In this document: positions 44,424 through 51,491 of the stretch, in pieces
Layout: each line of letters opens with the position of its first letter
How positions within the stretch are numbered: the stretch's first letter is position 1
Assembly: GCA_934446355.1 (NCBI GenBank)
Contig: CAKSEC010000007.1
Coordinates: 49,514-113,513, forward strand
From: an uncultured Oscillospiraceae bacterium
GTDB lineage: Bacteria; Bacillota; Clostridia; Oscillospirales; Ruminococcaceae
Length of the DNA stretch: 64,000 bases
Direction: 5' to 3'
The notes under the pieces: model-generated
Seen by the model: only the letters and a program-made list of their open reading frames with translations
What the model was told of the DNA's origin: nothing
The model's database searches: none
Made by a program: the position numbers and the translations under genes

Positions 44424-45123
44424 TTGGAGCACCTCCATTTCTGAAAGCCGATGAGCCTGTGAGATTTCTCAAAAGAATCTTCCGCTCGGCTTTGTACTCC
44501 GAACCGATGAACCCCAGCCGCAGGAGAAAGCAGCGGAATGCGTACTTGTCGTTGTCGGTTTCCTTTTCCTTGGCTGTTACCCGCTTTGCATTGGCGGCAA
44601 GTTCGCAGAGCGCAGAAATGAAATGCGTGTATGCCTTGCATTCATCAGCGCCGCACTCTGCGAACCATGGGAATTTCACCACGCTGTCGGTAACCTCGAT
44701 TTGAAGATTTTCAACCGCCAGTGCCTTACGAATAAGACTGCCTTTTGCGTCAAGCAGCTTGTTGAGGTTTCCGACCGCTGTGCTTTCAAGCGGAATCTCC
44801 ACCGTAAGCCCCACAGGTTCGCTGTGTTCGGCGCTGTCGGCTGTTGCGGGTACTTCATCGCTTGCCGTTTCCGGCTTCTCTGTGACGCTTGTATCGGCAA
44901 CATCGGCGATGAATCCACGCTCCGCAAGAAATTCAAGCAGACCTTCGATTTCCTCACTGTCGGCTCTGTCGTCAAATTCAAGGTTTCCCTCACGGGTCAC
45001 CGTGAAATAGTCGATTCGGTATGCGTAGGTCGGGGTTCTCATGTAAACTGCGTCCGCTCCCGTGAACTCGCTGATGGCTTTCACAAGCGGTTTTCTGTCC
45101 TGCGCGTTGTAGTAAATTGTCAT
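44407..45123 (-). CDS. Phage protein with amidoligase-associated C-terminal module
   Basis: A 238-residue protein. The N-terminal half (YYNAQDRKPLVKAISEFTG, then AVYMRTPTYAYRIDYFTVTR) is found in many Clostridial phages and sometimes called virulence-related without evidence. The C-terminal 45 residues (AFRCFLLRLGFIGSEYKAER, SAFRNG) match the amidoligase tail. A shared tail suggests both proteins bind the same partner or substrate. ATG at 45123 has GGAGGG upstream. Driven by promoter copy 4. Confidence 0.8.
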   Translation of the reverse strand: MTIYYNAQDRKPLVKAISEFTGADAVYMRTPTYAYRIDYFTVTREGNLEFDDRADSEEIEGLLEFLAERGFIADVADTSVTEKPETASDEVPATADSAEHSEPVGLTVEIPLESTAVGNLNKLLDAKGSLIRKALAVENLQIEVTDSVVKFPWFAECGADECKAYTHFISALCELAANAKRVTAKEKETDNDKYAFRCFLLRLGFIGSEYKAERKILLRNLTGSSAFRNGGAPNEVSE

Positions 45124-45146
45124 GGCATTTGCCCTCCTTTGCGTAC

Positions 45147-45175
45147 ATATTAACTCTGAAAGGCACATATATCAA
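45147..45175 (-). promoter_or_regulatory. Shared prophage promoter, copy 4
   Basis: Minus strand: TTGATA (45175-45170), 17-bp spacer ending TTCAGAGT, TAATAT (45152-45147), then GTAC. Confidence 0.72.
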
Positions 45176-45234
45176 GCCGTATTACTACACAATGTTTTCA
45201 GGGGTTGGCTGTGTACAGTACACAATCAGTGGAA

Positions 45235-46473
45235 TTATTCTGCCGGAATGTCAAGTTCGGAATAAGCTATCGTCTTTCCGTCACGAACCACAGACACATT
45301 CTCCGCAGAGCCGACCTGCTCGATATACCTCTTCACGATAACATCGCAGAACTTCTCGTCAAGTTCGATTGTGTGGCAAATTCGGTTCGTCTGCTCACAG
45401 GCAATGAGCGTACTGCCCGAGCCGCCGAACGGGTCGAGCACGATACAGTTGCTCATGCTTGAATTCTTTATCGGATAGGCAATAAGCGGAATCGGCTTCA
45501 TAGTCGGGTGATCGCCGTTCTTTTTCGGCTTGTCGAACTCCCATATTGTCGTCTGCTTGCGGTCGGAGTACCACTGGTGCTTGCCGTTTTTCTTCCAACC
45601 GAACAGGCACGGCTCATGCTGCCACTGATACGGCGAGCGACCGAGAACAAGCGACTGTTTCTTCCAGATACACGTTCCGGAAAGGTAAAATCCTGCGTCA
45701 GCAAACGCCTTACGGAAGTTCAAACCCTCTGTATCTGCGTGGAAAACATAGATGCTTGCGTCGTTCGCCATGGCTTTCTCCATGCAGGTGAAAGCGTCAA
45801 ACAGGAAATGATAGAACTTTTCGTTTTCAAGATTGTCGTTCTTGATTTTTCCCGCCGAACCCTCGTAGTTGACATTGTACGGCGGGTCGGTAACCACAAG
45901 ATTTGCCAGCTTTCCGTTCATGAGGAATTCGTAAGTTTCGGGTTTTGTACTGTCGCCGCAGACAAGTCTGTGACTTCCGAGCAGCCAGAGGTCGCCGGGC
46001 TTTGTTATGCAAGGCTTTTCCATTTCTGCGTCCACATCGAAATCATCTTCCTTTGTGTCGGAATCATCATCAAAGAACGCAGCGAGTTCCTTTTCATCAA
46101 AACCTGTCAGACCGAGGTCGAAATCGTCAGCCTGCAAAGCTTCAATTTCAACTTTCAGCATTTCCTCGTCCCAGCCTGCATCGAGAGCCATTCGGTTGTC
46201 TGCGATTATGTACGCTTTCTTCTGCGCAGGAGTAAGATAATCTACAAACACACAAGGCACTTCGGAGATGTTCTCGGCCTTTGCGGCAAGAATTCTTCCG
46301 TGACCTGCAATGACATTGAAGTCCCTGTCGATGATAACGGGATTGATGAAGCCAAATTCGCGCAGCGAGGAACGCAGCTTGTTCAGCTGTTCCGGCGAAT
46401 GCGTCCGGGCATTGTTGACGTACGGTATCAGCTTGTTTATCGGAACAAGCTGCATTTCACTGGTCGTGTTCAT
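45235..46473 (-). CDS. ParB-like domain fused to DNA methyltransferase
   Basis: A 412-residue fusion. The N-terminal ParB/Srx-like domain (about residues 1-110; VIDRDFNVIAGHGRILAAK) is followed by an N6-adenine or N4-cytosine methylase: catalytic VTDPPYNVNYEG near residue 197 and SAM-binding VLDPFGGSGSTLIACEQ near residue 358. Orphan methylases of this kind modify phage DNA, often against host restriction. It overlaps the small gene upstream by 4 bp. There is no cognate nuclease gene beside it. Confidence 0.93.
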   Translation of the reverse strand: MNTTSEMQLVPINKLIPYVNNARTHSPEQLNKLRSSLREFGFINPVIIDRDFNVIAGHGRILAAKAENISEVPCVFVDYLTPAQKKAYIIADNRMALDAGWDEEMLKVEIEALQADDFDLGLTGFDEKELAAFFDDDSDTKEDDFDVDAEMEKPCITKPGDLWLLGSHRLVCGDSTKPETYEFLMNGKLANLVVTDPPYNVNYEGSAGKIKNDNLENEKFYHFLFDAFTCMEKAMANDASIYVFHADTEGLNFRKAFADAGFYLSGTCIWKKQSLVLGRSPYQWQHEPCLFGWKKNGKHQWYSDRKQTTIWEFDKPKKNGDHPTMKPIPLIAYPIKNSSMSNCIVLDPFGGSGSTLIACEQTNRICHTIELDEKFCDVIVKRYIEQVGSAENVSVVRDGKTIAYSELDIPAE

Positions 46474-46631
46474 CTGACGTTCCTCCTTTTCAGAACCTTG
46501 TGCAGACCCTTTCGGGCGTCCATGACATTGCCCTTAATTGCCTGACCTTTAATCGTTCGGTATTGCTGTACCGTGAGGTTAGGTCGGTTGCTTTTCAGTT
46601 CCTTGAAAAATTCGATGGTCTCCTTTGACAT
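46470..46631 (-). CDS. Small conserved phage protein between terS and the methylase
   Basis: A 53-residue basic protein (MSKETIEFFKELKSNRPNLT, then KGQAIKGNVMDARKGL). ATG at 46631 follows AAGGA. Short proteins of this kind commonly lie next to small terminases in Clostridial phages. Function unknown. Confidence 0.75.
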   Translation of the reverse strand: MSKETIEFFKELKSNRPNLTVQQYRTIKGQAIKGNVMDARKGLHKVLKRRNVR

Positions 46632-46635
46632 AGCG

Positions 46636-47211
46636 TTATCCTTTCCTTGAACGAAGCAGACGTTCCATAGCATCGTTCAGATCATCACCGACTGGCTCGG
46701 TGCAGTTCTCCTTGACTATTCCGTAAATCTCATACCAGATGAGATTTGCGTTCTTCTGAAACTGCTGCGACATCTGCACGAACGGCGAAGCAATAACGCC
46801 GCCCGTGGTCGGGTGCTTGCCGAGCAAGCCGTAGGTGCTGATTGCTTCCTCGCACTGAATGTATCTTGCGTATGCCTGCGCATAGGCTTCAATGAGCCGC
46901 TTGTTTACGAGGTTCTCGCAATTACGCTGTTTAAGCCACAGCCAGGTTTCTCTGTAAATATTGTCAGCGCCTAGTGGAACTCCGTTCTTCTGCCGAGCCG
47001 ACAGATAATCACTGGGCTTCGGCATATCTGCGCCGTTCAGCACAGCGCCCTCCGGCAGGTCGACCGCTTCAAGTTCGGCTGTATCGAGCGCAGGAATATC
47101 GTTGCTTATAATTTTCACCGGAAGTCCTTTCTGCTTTTTCTCTGCGGCAGGAGTGGGTTTATCTCCGGCACGTACCCGTCTGCCGCCTCTGTTTGTGCCG
47201 TCCTTAGCCAT
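46636..47211 (-). CDS. Terminase small subunit (P27 family)
   Basis: A 191-residue protein with a basic N-terminus (GGRRVRAGDKPTPAAEKK) and a helical DNA-binding body (ADNIYRETWLWLKQRNCENL, SPFVQMSQQFQKNANLIWYE) typical of P27-type small terminases. It recognises packaging sites. ATG at 47211 has GGAGG eight bases upstream. It is separated from TerL by about 5 kb of accessory genes, an unusual distance. Confidence 0.85.
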   Translation of the reverse strand: MAKDGTNRGGRRVRAGDKPTPAAEKKQKGLPVKIISNDIPALDTAELEAVDLPEGAVLNGADMPKPSDYLSARQKNGVPLGADNIYRETWLWLKQRNCENLVNKRLIEAYAQAYARYIQCEEAISTYGLLGKHPTTGGVIASPFVQMSQQFQKNANLIWYEIYGIVKENCTEPVGDDLNDAMERLLRSRKG

Positions 47212-47235
47212 GATTTTCACCTCCGCAGGACAAGA

Positions 47236-47258
47236 AAAAAGGACGGTTCACACCGTCC
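47236..47258 (-). terminator. Terminator upstream of the small terminase gene
   Basis: GGACGGT/ACCGTCC stem (47258-47252 with 47247-47241), 4-base loop, then TTTTTTCTTG on the minus strand. It stops transcripts 30 bases before the terminase ribosome site, so late expression needs readthrough, antitermination or a start after it. Confidence 0.8.
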
Positions 47259-47396
47259 GAAAATATTTCAAGGTTTAATACCCCGTTTGAACCCCGATTT
47301 TTGCGCACGAAGCCCCGGGCCGCTGTCCGCAGTAACGGTCGCAGAGATTCTGACCGCCCCTATGCTGCACACTGTAAAACAAATTGCTATATTGCG

Positions 47397-47425
47397 TTGA
47401 CAATGTTTTCAAAATTGATTATAAT
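47397..47425 (+). promoter_or_regulatory. Promoter of the hydrolase cargo gene
   Basis: TTGACA (47397-47402), 17-bp spacer, TATAAT (47420-47425), consensus strength, opposite in direction to the phage genes. Confidence 0.85.
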
Positions 47426-47459
47426 ATAATTGAGCCATAAGAATTGAAAGGAGATCAAT

Positions 47460-48203
47460 ATGGAATTTGTAGAATACGGCAGCAAAAACGCCTCCACTCT
47501 TATATTTATTCACGGCTCATGCACCACAGCCGAGACCTGCTATTCAAAGGTAGCCGAGGCACTGAAAGATAATTATCACTGCGTCCTTTGCAGGCTTGAC
47601 GGTCACTATGACAGCTCACCCGACTTTGTTTCCCTCGATAAGGAAGCAGAGCAGATAGAAGAGTATGTACAGCAAAGCCTAAACGGAAGCATATATGCCC
47701 TTATCGGGCTGTCCCTCGGCTCCACCATATGCGTTCATCTGCTCACAAGAAAGAAAATTTCCGTCAGCAAGGTGTTCCTTGACGGCGTGTATGTGCAGAA
47801 CAAGGGCGCTCTGTATGCCAATATGTGTGCGCTGATGTGCAATATCGGCATCGGCTATATGCGAAAGGGCGGAAAAGTCCCCGACAAGCTGATAGAAACG
47901 GTTTTTGGCAAGGGCAACAGAAGCGTTGTGGATATGATGTACAGCGGCACATCAAAAATAACGGTAAAGAACGTGTTCAGGCAGGTCTATGAGTATAAGC
48001 TTGGCAATATCTCCGCCGACGGTATAGATATCATCAGCCTGAGAGGAGAATATGAGCCTATACCCACAGCATCATACAAGCTGCTGAAAGAACATATCCC
48101 CCATATCCGTGAAAAGATTATACCAAACTGCGGTCACGTCCAGTTTCTCAATGAACAGCCTGATAAATATATCCGTCTGCTGACGGAATTTCTGAAAAAC
48201 TGA
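47460..48203 (+). CDS. Alpha/beta hydrolase, cargo gene
   Basis: A 247-residue alpha/beta hydrolase. The oxyanion motif is FIHGSCTTAE, the nucleophile elbow GLSLGS (serine near residue 84), the acid probably in SLRGEYEPIP, and the histidine in CGHVQF. AAAGGAG precedes the ATG. It faces against the phage genes, has its own promoter, and is followed by decayed toxin-antitoxin sequence. The insert thus looks like host-type DNA picked up by the phage. Substrate unknown. Confidence 0.88.
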   Translation: MEFVEYGSKNASTLIFIHGSCTTAETCYSKVAEALKDNYHCVLCRLDGHYDSSPDFVSLDKEAEQIEEYVQQSLNGSIYALIGLSLGSTICVHLLTRKKISVSKVFLDGVYVQNKGALYANMCALMCNIGIGYMRKGGKVPDKLIETVFGKGNRSVVDMMYSGTSKITVKNVFRQVYEYKLGNISADGIDIISLRGEYEPIPTASYKLLKEHIPHIREKIIPNCGHVQFLNEQPDKYIRLLTEFLKN

Positions 48204-48480
48204 TAATCCGAAAAAAACTGCTGAAAGATATAGGAATGTCAAAAACATATTCTCCTGTGATAATGGCAGCCTTTGATAAATATGCAAAGGAAAACGGCAG
48301 TAAGCTTGATATATCCTCAATCAAGCTGCCCTGAACAGCATCGATATCTATTCGGATCAGTCACACAATATAATGCTTTTTTGCTGCTGGCAGCAAAAGA
48401 GCGCGAAAACGGCGTGTGGACAAGATTTCCCGATGATGTGGACAAGATTTCCCGATGATATTTTATAAATACAATTTTAG
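48204..48480 (+). other. Decayed sequence after the hydrolase
   Basis: Short frame fragments remain: KLLKDIGMSKTYSPVIMAAF followed by a stop, then AFLLLAAKERENGVWTRFPD, which may be a decayed antitoxin reading into the repeat at 48416-48459. No intact gene is supported. Position upstream of a YafQ remnant suggests a lost toxin-antitoxin pair. Confidence 0.45.
48416..48459 (+). repeat. 22-bp tandem duplication
   Basis: GTGGACAAGATTTCCCGATG plus AT occurs twice back to back (48416-48437 and 48438-48459). The unit is not a multiple of three, so it shifts frame inside the decayed region. Confidence 0.9.
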
Positions 48481-48633
48481 AAAGACTTATACAGAGATCA
48501 CAGCTTGACCAGAAATTATCGGGATTTCAGAGAATGCCATATTGAACCCGACTGGCTACTAGTGTATCGTGTCAATGAAGATGAACTTGAACTCTTCCTT
48601 TTCCAAACGGGTTCACACTCTGATTTGTTTTAA
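48481..48633 (+). pseudogene. YafQ-family toxin remnant (C-terminal part)
   Basis: An open stretch of 50 codons without a start reads as the C-terminal part of a YafQ mRNA interferase, with RECHIEPDWLLVYRV and QTGSHSDLF before the stop. HIEPDW and GSHSDLF are diagnostic for the family. The N-terminal half is absent, with a stop codon just upstream. It ends directly against the HNH gene on the other strand. Confidence 0.8.
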
Positions 48634-48981
48634 TCATCTATCTCCTATATCGTGGTGTATCTTCGTATGGCACGACTGACACAGCGACATCAGGTTGCTA
48701 AAATCATTACTGCCGCCGCGCGACACGGGAACTATGTGGTGTACCTCCTCAACAGGAGTGAGCCGACCCTCTTTCAGACACATCTCGCACAGCGGGTGAG
48801 CCGAAACATACTGCTTTCGTATCTCCCGCCACGCTCTGCCGTACTTTTTGTTGCTGTCGGCAGGGCGGACGAGTTTATTGTAGCGGCGGTTCATTAGCTT
48901 TGCGTGTCCCTCGCAGTACTGTCCGTCACATCTGTTGGGACAGCCGGGGTAGGAACAGGGGCGCTGTGGTCGTCTGGGCAT
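48634..48981 (-). CDS. HNH endonuclease
   Basis: A 115-residue nuclease. N-terminal zinc-type cysteines (CSYPGCPNRCDGQYCEGH), then CEMCLKEGRLTPVEEVHHIV and NLMSLCQSCHTKIHHD carry the HNH site. In HK97-type phages this protein sits beside terminase genes and takes part in packaging. ATG at 48981 follows AAGGAG; a longer frame would read through a terminator and is rejected. Confidence 0.93.
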   Translation of the reverse strand: MPRRPQRPCSYPGCPNRCDGQYCEGHAKLMNRRYNKLVRPADSNKKYGRAWREIRKQYVSAHPLCEMCLKEGRLTPVEEVHHIVPVSRGGSNDFSNLMSLCQSCHTKIHHDIGDR

Positions 48982-49000
48982 GGGGTTCATCTCCTTGGGT

Positions 49001-49038
49001 ATAAGAAAAGCCCTGCGAGTTATAAAACCCACAAGGCT
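49001..49038 (-). terminator. Terminator between the late regulator and HNH genes
   Basis: Minus strand: 13-bp stem (49038-49026 with 49021-49009, three G-U pairs that form only in this direction), loop TTAT, then TTTTCTTAT. It separates early from late genes. Confidence 0.8.
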
Positions 49039-49116
49039 CTCTGTATATTTTTCTAAGTATATCATACCACAACAGGTTGACTGCGTCAACGGTGAACAGG
49101 GGTGAACTGCTGTGCA

Positions 49117-49533
49117 CTAGGGTGTCCAATTTTCAGTAAAATTCTGAATGGCTTTTTCGTGCAGTTTAATTACCCATCTTTTTGAATACCCCATTTTTGT
49201 ACTAATCTCTTTCCACGAAAGGAACATCAGATACTTGTACCGAAGAACAGTACGCTCGTTTGTGTTCTCCAAATCATCAATTGCTTTGCCGATGGAGTAT
49301 TTAAGTTCAGACAATCTGCATTTGTCGTTCTGGATTTCTTTTTCAAGTTCAAGTGCCTTGTCAGTGTACCTTACGAAAGGCGGGTCGGTATTTCTTGTTC
49401 CCGAAAGCCGCTCTCCGAAACCGCAGCCGGATATACCGCTTGCCAAATCACGCAGGCTTTTCAGTTCGATTTCCTTGTAGTGTATCTGCCGGTTCATTTC
49501 AGATGCGCTTGTCAAAAATTCTTTTGCTATCAT
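49117..49533 (-). CDS. Sigma-like late-gene regulator (DUF1492/ArpU type)
   Basis: A 138-residue protein. The C-terminal 60 residues (NTNERTVLRYKYLMFLSWKE, ISTKMGYSKRWVIKLHEKA) form a sigma-70 region 4-like helix-turn-helix. The N-terminal half is coiled coil. Proteins of this kind switch on late genes in Gram-positive phages and lie just before HNH and terminase genes, as here. It overlaps the preceding gene by 4 bp. Confidence 0.82.
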   Translation of the reverse strand: MIAKEFLTSASEMNRQIHYKEIELKSLRDLASGISGCGFGERLSGTRNTDPPFVRYTDKALELEKEIQNDKCRLSELKYSIGKAIDDLENTNERTVLRYKYLMFLSWKEISTKMGYSKRWVIKLHEKAIQNFTENWTP

Positions 49534-49745
49534 ACCGACACCTCCTTCAGCTTTGCAAGAAGAACCTCACCGTTGAGATCTGTAAGAATGGAGAAAAAAT
49601 CTGAATGAAAAAAGCGTTCAATACTCTTTTTCTCACTCTGAGCCGCTTTGTCAATAGGGTTCAGAGAAAGTTGGTTCAATGCGGTGCGGTAATCCTTGAC
49701 TGCCTGTACGATTATGGCATTTGCCAGTGCTTTATATGGATTCAT
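49530..49745 (-). CDS. Small phage protein, unknown
   Basis: A 71-residue helical protein (MNPYKALANAIIVQAVKDYR) locked between the helicase and late-regulator genes by 4-bp overlaps on both sides. The arrangement shows it is translated. It resembles short proteins in the same place in other Clostridial phages, but no function is known. Confidence 0.75.
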   Translation of the reverse strand: MNPYKALANAIIVQAVKDYRTALNQLSLNPIDKAAQSEKKSIERFFHSDFFSILTDLNGEVLLAKLKEVSV

Positions 49746-51094
49746 TTATGTACCTCTGCCTTCACTGCGGTAATAAGCGCCGCCTGTGTTGTGTCCTTTG
49801 TTTTCAGAACTTTCATTATCTGCTCGTCAATAGTGCCTTTTGCGATTATGTGCTGAATGACTACCGTGTCTGCGGTCTGACCCTGCCGCCATAGTCTTGC
49901 GTTTGTCTGCTGGTACAGTTCAAGGCTCCATGTAAGCCCAAACCACACCAGGGTCGAACCGCCGCTTTGCAGGTTCAATCCGTGTCCGGCTGACGCAGGG
50001 TGGATAAGCGCAACCGGAATTTTGCCGCTGTTCCAGTCGGAGATATCCTCGCTTGACTTAATCTCTCGGATTTCAAACCGCTTTCGAATTCGCTCCAAAT
50101 CGTGTTTGAACCAGTAAGCAACAAGCAGTGGTTTGCCGTTCATGCTTTCGATTATATCCTCCAATGCGTCTAGCTTGCGGTCGTGTATTTGTATTACCGA
50201 CTCATCATCGGAGTACACCGCTCCGTTCGCCATCTGCGACAGCTTATTTGATAGGGACGCAGCATTAGCCGCAGTAACCTCATTATCTTCGGTGGAGAGA
50301 ATGAGGTCTTTCTTCAAACGGTCGTATTTCTCACGCTCCTTTTCGGAAAGCTGAACCGTGTATTCCGCACTTATGAGTTCGGGCATTTTGAGGTGGTCGG
50401 CGGCTTTCATGGAAATGGTGATATCCGAAATTTTGTCGTATATCTGCTGCTCGGCGTTTGGAAGCGGTTTGTAGCTGTAAATCACCATTCCGTTGCGCTT
50501 GTCCGGCTGAAAGTATGCGTTTCGGTACTGCCCGATAAGCCTGCCGAGCCGCTCTCCCATATCCAGCAGTTTGAACTCTGCAAATAAATCCATCAGACCG
50601 TTGCCGGCGGGAGTGCCGGTAAGACCGACTATCCGTTTCAGTTTTGGGCGGGATTTCATGAAAGCTCTGAACCGCTTCGACTGATGGTTCTTGAACGAGG
50701 AAAGTTCGTCAATTACCGCCATATCGAAGTCGAACGGCAGTCCGCTTTCCTCCACAAGCCACTGTATATTTTCACGGTTGATAATGTAGATATCTGCGGG
50801 AATGCAAAGCGCTGAAATCCTCTCTTGAGCCGTTCCGATAACCACGCTGTAACGCAGATTTTTCAAATGCTCCCACTTTTCGATTTCGGCGCTCCAAGTA
50901 TCTCGCGCTACACGCAGCGGCGCTACTACCAGAACTTTATGTATCTCAAAGCTGTCAAAAAGCAGGTCGTTTATCGCCGTCAGTGTAATGCTCGTCTTGC
51001 CAAGTCCCATATCCAGCAGAAGCGCTGAAATGGGGTGAGCGATTATGAACTCGGCGGCATACCGCTGATAATCATGTGGACTGTATTTCATCAA
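49742..51094 (-). CDS. SNF2-family helicase
   Basis: A 450-residue DEAD/SNF2 ATPase. Walker A is in LLDMGLGKTSITLTAI, motif II is VIDELSSF (DELS, not DEAH), motif III is VGLTGTPAGNGL, and motifs V-VI lie in the C-terminal half (HPASAGHGLNLQSGG and NARLWRQGQTADTV). In phages it forms a block with primase and VRR-NUC for replication or recombination. It overlaps VRR-NUC by 23 bp. Confidence 0.95.
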   Translation of the reverse strand: MMKYSPHDYQRYAAEFIIAHPISALLLDMGLGKTSITLTAINDLLFDSFEIHKVLVVAPLRVARDTWSAEIEKWEHLKNLRYSVVIGTAQERISALCIPADIYIINRENIQWLVEESGLPFDFDMAVIDELSSFKNHQSKRFRAFMKSRPKLKRIVGLTGTPAGNGLMDLFAEFKLLDMGERLGRLIGQYRNAYFQPDKRNGMVIYSYKPLPNAEQQIYDKISDITISMKAADHLKMPELISAEYTVQLSEKEREKYDRLKKDLILSTEDNEVTAANAASLSNKLSQMANGAVYSDDESVIQIHDRKLDALEDIIESMNGKPLLVAYWFKHDLERIRKRFEIREIKSSEDISDWNSGKIPVALIHPASAGHGLNLQSGGSTLVWFGLTWSLELYQQTNARLWRQGQTADTVVIQHIIAKGTIDEQIMKVLKTKDTTQAALITAVKAEVHK

Positions 51095-51353
51095 GAATTT
51101 CTCCTATCTGTTCCGCGCTGTCAATGACGAATACGCGGAAACCGAGTTTCATCAATGCGTTGTGCCTTGCGATTTGTAACGGTCGAGGTTTCTTGCTGGG
51201 GGCTTTCAGTTCTGCAAAGGCGATTTTACCGTGTGGAAGAAGTATCAATCTGTCCGGCATTCCATCAAAATTTGGTGAAACGAATTTCAGACACATACCA
51301 CCGCTTTTTCTGACTGCCTGCACCAGCTTCTGTTCTATCTGTTTCTCACGCAT
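51072..51353 (-). CDS. VRR-NUC domain nuclease
   Basis: A 93-residue nuclease with a complete VRR-NUC core: KSGGMCLKFVSPNFDGMPDR then KIAFAELKAPSKKPRPLQ with the E-x-K pair and RVFVIDS. Proteins of this size usually assemble as dimers and act on branched DNA. AAAGGAGC precedes the ATG. It follows an unusual inverted repeat. Confidence 0.93.
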   Translation of the reverse strand: MREKQIEQKLVQAVRKSGGMCLKFVSPNFDGMPDRLILLPHGKIAFAELKAPSKKPRPLQIARHNALMKLGFRVFVIDSAEQIGEILDEIQST

Positions 51354-51374
51354 TTTTGCTCCTTTTTCTTCAAT

Positions 51375-51481
51375 GGTGCAGGTCGGTGAACCTCATTTCA
51401 TAAAACTCTCTATATGGTGTTTTTTGTCATTAAGACTGCCCTAAAGGGGATTTTATACTAAGACCTTCACCGACCTGCACC
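51375..51481 (-). other. Possible structured leader bounded by a 16-bp inverted repeat
   Basis: GGTGCAGGTCGGTGAA (51375-51390) and TTCACCGACCTGCACC (51466-51481) are perfect inverted repeats 75 bases apart, and a small CCCCTTTAGGG hairpin lies inside. The element fills the gap between primase and VRR-NUC. It could be an RNA leader, a replication site or a small mobile repeat. Confidence 0.55.
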
Positions 51482-51491
51482 TTTAAGGTTA

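Noticed and set aside
45508..46545. Long plus-strand frame opposite the DNA methylase
   Set aside because: The minus strand carries all methylase motifs in order; the opposite frame has no domain or ribosome site.
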